DNA from: Larix kaempferi
Taxonomy: Eukaryota > Streptophyta > Pinopsida > Pinales > Pinaceae
Assembly: GCA_027924585.1 (NCBI GenBank)
Contig: BSBM01001026.1
Location: 858,501-922,500 of the forward strand
DNA length: 64,000 nucleotides
Reading direction: 5' to 3'
Shown here: positions 59,822-64,000 of the stretch, in pieces
How positions within the stretch are numbered: the stretch's first letter is position 1
Layout: each line of letters begins with the position of its first letter
Notes under the pieces: generated by a model
The model's database searches: none
Told to the model about the DNA's origin: nothing
Seen by the model: only the letters and a program-made list of their open reading frames with translations
Position numbers and translations under genes: made by a program

Positions 59822-61469
59822 ACTATCCCATAGTGCTCTTGAATTCAAGACTTCAGAAGAAATGTTCATAGGAAAGAAGCCTGAGGTAAGTCATCTCAAA
59901 ATATTTGGATGTCCTGTGTACATTCACATTCCAAAAGAAAAGAGAACCAAGTTGGATCCTTCTGGTAAGAAGGGAATATTTGTTGGATATTGTGAATCAT
60001 CCAAAGCTTTTAGAATTTACATACCTAGTTTTCATCATATGGAAATAAGTAGAGATGTAACATTTGATGAAGAAGCAGCCCTCAAGAAATCTAGGAAATG
60101 CCAACTTGAAGAAATCTATGAAGAAGATACATCTCCTAGAATCACAGAAGCTGTACCCATCCCTGAAAATGATGCACCAGAGGACCATGACATGTTAGAA
60201 CCACAAGAACTTCCCATTACAAATTTATCTAGAAAAAGAAGGCCAGCATGGGCTAGAGACATTATTCAAGGAGCTGAAAAATATGGAGCTCCTGAAGGCT
60301 CCACTAGAGAAAGAAAGAAACCAAAGCTAGTATCAAACTATGTGGCCTTGATGTGTAATATTGTGGATCAACAACCTACTAGCTATGAAGAGGAAGCTCA
60401 GAAGAAAGAGTGGGTAGAAGCAATGACAGAAGAATACCAGTCAATAATGAAAAATGATGTTTGGGATATAGTTCCCAAACCAAAATATAAAAAAGTGGTT
60501 TCTTCCAAATGGATATTCAAGATAAAACATGCTACAGATGGTAGCATTGAAAAATATAAGGCAAGATTTGTAGCTAGAGGATTCTCTCAGAAAGAGGGAA
60601 TTGACTATGAAGAAACATTTGCACCAGTTGCTAGGTACACTTCAATTAGAACTATCATGGCACTTGCATCTATGATGAAGTGGAAATTACATCAGATGGA
60701 TGTTAAGACAGCCTTCCTGAATGGTGTGATTGAAGAAGAAGTGTACATAGAACAACCACAAATATTTGAGGTTAAAGATGGAAGAACACATGTATGCAAG
60801 CTGAAAAAGGCTTTGTATGGATTAAAGCAAGCTCCCAGAGCTTGGTACGGAAGGATTGACAGTTTCTTAACAAGCATGGGATTTACCAAAAGTAAAGATG
60901 ATCCTAATATTTACCTCAAAGTTATGGATAATGAACCTGTTATATTACTGTTGTATGTAGATGATCTATTTCTAACAGGAAATGAGAATCAAATTATTGA
61001 ATGCAAGAAGAAGCTCTCTTCAGAATTCGAGATGAAAGATATCAGATTAATGCACTACTTCTTAGGTCTAGAAGTATGGCAAGAACCAAAAGGAATCTTT
61101 CTAAATCAAGGTAAGTATGTTGTGGGGATTCTAAAAAGATTCGATATGTTGGAGTGTAAAGCCATGGTCACTCCCATGGACTCCAACTTGAAGTTATTAT
61201 TTAATGACTCATCAGAATTAGTGGATGTAACTTTATATAGACAAATCATTGGGTCATTGATGTATTTAACAAATACCAGACCAGATATATGCTTTGCTGT
61301 AAATACCCTGAGTCAGTATCTAGTAGAACCTAGAAAGGTTCACTTAATAGCTGCAAAGCATGTAATGAGGTATCTAAAGGGTACATTAGATTTTGGTCTA
61401 TATTATCTTGGAAGTCATGAACTCAGATTACATGGTTACTCAGATCTGATTGGGCAGGAAGTGTTTTAG
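59822..61469 (+). pseudogene. copia reverse transcriptase of element C
   Basis: The longest pol frame of the window (open from 59754). It starts in the integrase C-terminal part (LKIFGCPVYIHIPKEKRTKL, GIFVGY). It then has the full RT: WVEAMTEEYQSIMKNDVW, KYKARFVARGFSQKEGIDY, ETFAPVARYTSIR, HQMDVKTAFLNG, KALYGLKQAPRAWY, catalytic LLYVDDLFLTG, YFLGLEV, and the connection DVTLYRQIIGSLMYL. The YVDD box is intact. The frame ends early at 61467-61469 because one T is missing in the GYSDSDWAGS motif near 61445. Confidence 0.95.
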
Positions 61470-61915
61470 ACAGAAAGAGTACATTAGGTGGATGTTATGG
61501 TCTTGGATCTGCCATGATCTCATGGTTCAGCAAGAAACAATCTAGTTTGGCTCTCAATACTGCTGAAGCAGAATATATAGCTGCTTGCTCTACTAGTTGT
61601 GAAGCAGTGTGGCTTCGAAAACTATTATCTGGAGTGTTTGACTTGGAAATGGATCCCACTGTGATCATGTGTGACAATCAAAATTGTATTAAGATGATAG
61701 AAAATCCAGTATTCCATGATAAGTCAAAACACATAGAAATCCATTATTTATACATACGAGATATGGTGCAGAGAGGAGTTATTAAACTCGAGTATGTGAG
61801 CACTGAGGAACAAATTGCTGATATATTGACCAAACCTCTATCTCGAGTGAAATTTGAATATTTTCGAGACAAGCTAGGTGTAGTTCAAAAGGACCCTCCT
61901 CGAAAGGGGGAGTGA
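61470..61915 (+). pseudogene. copia RNase H of element C
   Basis: In the phase restored after the one-base loss near 61445 the sequence reads SVLDRKSTLGGCYGLGSAM, then ISWFSKKQSSLALNTAEAEY, MCDNQNCIKM, KHIEIHYLYIRDMVQ, EEQIADILTKPLSRVKF and a stop at 61913-61915. Active-site acidic residues of the copia RNase H (Glu in AEAEY, Asp in CDN) are present. It is the close homologue of the element B fragment at 33900-34301. Confidence 0.93.
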
Positions 61916-62340
61916 TATAGTCACTGATGATGAGATTTCCCTCATCGACAGCAAGGTCGATGATGAGGATACCTGTTTATTACACCTAGATATTTATATA
62001 TACTTAGAATTCTTATATTACCTGTACACATATATTGATGAGGATATTTGTTTTTTATATTGATGTATTGATGAGGATACATGTTTCGATTATATGTATA
62101 CACATATTGATGAGGATACTTGTTTATGTATTGATGAGGATACATGTTTTTATGATATGTATACATATATTGATGAGGATACATGTTTTGATGATATGTA
62201 TCCATATATTGATGAGGATACTTGTTTTTATATTGATGTATTGATGAGGATACATGTTTTGATGATATGTATACATGTGTTGATGAGGATACAGGTATGT
62301 ACTTGTACTAGTGATGTACTAACGATATCTGTATTGATGA
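61916..62340. repeat. GATGAGGATAC array of element C
   Basis: About ten irregular units (26-39 bp) of TTGATGAGGATACATGTTTT, several with ATGATATGTATACATATA. It begins directly after the pol stop. The small open frames on both strands (for example 62094-62390) are repeat translations. Confidence 0.85.
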
Positions 62341-62345
62341 GGATA

Positions 62346-62650
62346 CAGGTGGGGATTGTATCGTCTCCGAACTTCGGTCCCTTGAATTGATCCGTAGACA
62401 TATGTCTCCGAGAAAGAAGTCCCTAGTGGACGAAAATGATTGCATCATCCTTGGACTTCGGTCCCCTGAATTGACCCGTAGACATCTGTGTCCGAAAATT
62501 GGTGATAGGACTGCATCGTCCTTGAACGTTGAGTTCAAAATGTACGTGATAGGACTGCATCGTCCCTGAATGTTTAGTTCAAAATGTACGTGATAGGATT
62601 GCATTGTCCATAGACATGAGAGGTGTCTTAAATAGATCATGATTGATCAT
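62346..62650. repeat. diverged GTCCTTGGACTTCGGTCC-type repeats of element C
   Basis: Loose repeats with CATCCTTGGACTTCGGTCCC, TTGACCCGTAGACATCTG and GATAGGACTGCATCGTCC. The words match the 66-bp array of element B (32540-33246) in reverse complement. Here they are few and diverged. Confidence 0.75.
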
Positions 62651-62654
62651 CCTT

Positions 62655-63130
62655 AGATAGTGATCCCGTAATTCCGAAAGGAAGGATAGTCTTAAATATT
62701 GATCCTTAGACTAGAATCCCGTAATTTCGAAAGGAAGGATTGTCTAAGATATGAGTAGTGGACAGGGATTCCATAATTCTGAAAGGAAGGATCGTCCAAG
62801 TGTGGTAGCTCCGTAAAGACTGGGTCCCGTAATTCCAAAAGGAAGGATTGTCTGAGCACCACCAATGTTGATGGACTAGAATCCCGTAATTTCGAAAGGA
62901 AGGATTGTCCATGATCCCGTAATTCCAAAAGGAAGGATTTTCCATGATCCCGTAATTCCAAAAGGAAGGATCACCAGAGTTGATGGACTAGAATCCCGTA
63001 ATTTCAAAAGGAAGGATTTTCCATGATCCCGTAATTCCGAAAGGAAGGATCACCAGAGTTGATGGACTCAAATCCCGTAATTCTGAAAGGAAGGATTGTC
63101 CATGATCCCATAATTCAGAAAGGAAGGATA
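62655..63130. repeat. CCCGTAATTCCGAAAGGAAGG array of element C
   Basis: About eleven units with core CCCGTAATTCCGAAAGGAAG, spaced 32-58 bp, several followed by GATTGTCCATGAT. This module is absent from element B, so it was gained by C or lost by B. Minus-strand open frames here are repeat artefacts. Confidence 0.9.
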
Positions 63131-63149
63131 ATGTGTATTGCAGAGTATG

Positions 63150-63290
63150 CTGATGATCGTGTGATGACAATGCTGATGATCGTGCAATGACGATGTTGAT
63201 GATCGTGCGATGACGATGCTGATGATTGTGCGATGACGATGATGATGATGTTGATGTTCCAGTAACTGGTTGAGTTACTGATGATGATGT
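63150..63290. repeat. GATGATCGTGCGATGACGATG array of element C
   Basis: Four to five 23-bp units, the reverse complement of the 32018-32519 array in B. They are followed by the spacer CCAGTAACTGGTTGAGTTAC and a GATGATGATG run. B has the matching spacer (GTAACTTGACTAGTTACTGG) at 31991-32010. The shared spacer fixes the homology of the arrays. Confidence 0.9.
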
Positions 63291-63386
63291 ATTGAAGAAA
63301 TCTTTCGATGATTTATATATGTATCATGTATGATATAGTCGATGAATCCTTGCTCCTACAGATGTTGTTATAATATCCTTCTCATT

Positions 63387-63395
63387 AAGGGGGAG
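63387..63395 (+). promoter_or_regulatory. PPT of element C
   Basis: AAGGGGGAG directly before the 3' LTR start TGTTGAATATTG. Confidence 0.9.
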
Positions 63396-63896
63396 TGTTG
63401 AATATTGTAACTTCTAAGAATATTATATTTGTAATTTATTATTCCGGAGATGTTTCATCCCTCCGAGGTGATCCTATTATGTATCCGGAGATGTTTATTC
63501 CTCCGATGAATTATGGTAACCAGGGTTATTAGATCCTCCATGTGGGGGTTGGCCCTAAGTTAATTAATTAGGGGTTATTAGACTTCATTGGGAGAGGTCG
63601 GCCCCATAAGGGAATTAGTCAGTCGGGAACTAGTTTAAGTAGAGGATATTGCTCCTCACTTATCACACACTTGCTTGGCTCAGAAAGTAGTGCACTTGTG
63701 TTTGAGACATCTGCATAGGAGGTAGAGAAGGAGGTCAAGTCTTGGAGCACATGTTGTATTTTGGTTGATCATCTTATTGAGGAAAGATTTGCTGGGTTTT
63801 CTAACCCATGAGGGCTTCCCAGGGTAATATCTTTGTCTATCTTGTGATTATGTTTCTTTTAGTGATCTTGCTAGTCAAATTAGTTTAAACTTATCA
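63396..63896 (+). repeat. 3' LTR of element C
   Basis: 501 bp, same length as 57149-57649, about 34 substitutions by eye and no indel. Followed by the TSD GGATT at 63897-63901. Confidence 0.95.
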
Positions 63897-64000
63897 GGAT
63901 TTTCCCAAAAAGAAGGTATTGACTTTAATGAAGTTTTTTCACCTATTGTTAAAATGTCATCCATTAGAGTTATTCTTGGTCTTGTTGCTGCTTTAGACTT
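63897..64000 (+). pseudogene. copia RT of element D, continuation
   Basis: After the right TSD copy the RT of element D resumes: SQKEGIDFNEVFSPIVKMSS and IRVILGLVAALDL, the normal continuation of the KARLVVKGF motif at 57124-57148. The frame is open to the window end. The catalytic YVDD region, RNase H and 3' LTR must lie beyond. Confidence 0.93.

Larger units (their letters stand above)
57149..63896 (+). mobile_element. element C: copia element with TSD GGATT, nested in D
   Basis: LTRs of 501 bp each (57149-57649, 63396-63896), perfect PBS, PPT AAGGGGGAG, and TSD GGATT (57144-57148 and 63897-63901). Order: leader, gag, protease, integrase, RT, RNase H, then 1.5 kb of minisatellite arrays before the PPT. 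The LTRs differ at about 34 positions with no indels. The coding region has stops, frameshifts and an integrase deletion, so the copy is defective. It belongs with element B by RT/RNase H, LTR motifs and array content. Confidence 0.95.

Overview
The window looks like plant nuclear DNA from a large, repeat-dominated genome (a seed plant; a gymnosperm-type genome would fit, but nothing here fixes the species). It is AT-rich and has no bacterial-style operons. Almost everything recognisable is LTR retrotransposon: copia and gypsy elements, a non-autonomous element, solo LTRs, and their nested remains. I see no intact host protein gene, tRNA or rRNA. All boundaries below rest on TG...CA termini, 5-bp target-site duplications (TSDs), primer binding sites (PBS) and polypurine tracts (PPT) read directly from the sequence.

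Layout. 1-818: 3' end of a decayed copia element with its LTR. 1130-2643: degraded gypsy-type gag. 4632-15063: a complete 10.4-kb LTR element (minus strand, 2.2-kb LTRs, TSD GTTTT) with a 6-kb interior that codes for nothing recognisable, i.e. a LARD-type non-autonomous element. 15064-22609: AT-rich DNA with several tandem repeats and a stretch dense in the palindromic core ATTGCAAT. 22610-26640: 4.0-kb solo LTR (TSD CCAAG). 26641-30485: AT-rich DNA followed by a more GC-rich stretch with splice-like exons.

30486-43528 is a nested stack. Element A (30486-39632, 235-bp LTRs, TSD CACCT) sits in a possible exon. Element B (31274-38578, copia, minus strand, 604-bp LTRs, TSD AAAAG) sits inside A's only reading frame. 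A 3.9-kb solo LTR (39635-43528, TSD ACACA) split A's right-hand TSD. The possible exon resumes at 43537. Further right are solo LTRs at 44983-49151 (TSD AAAAT) and 52124-53637 (TSD AAGGT/AGGGT). The window ends with copia element D (about 53753 onward), whose reverse transcriptase is split by copia element C (57149-63896, 501-bp LTRs, TSD GGATT).

B and C are related copia elements. Both carry an unusual block of minisatellite arrays between the pol stop codon and the PPT. By LTR divergence counted by eye, B is youngest (about 3 differences in 604), A is older (about 12 in 235), and C is older still (about 34 in 501). None of the elements looks autonomous: every pol gene carries stops, frameshifts or deletions.
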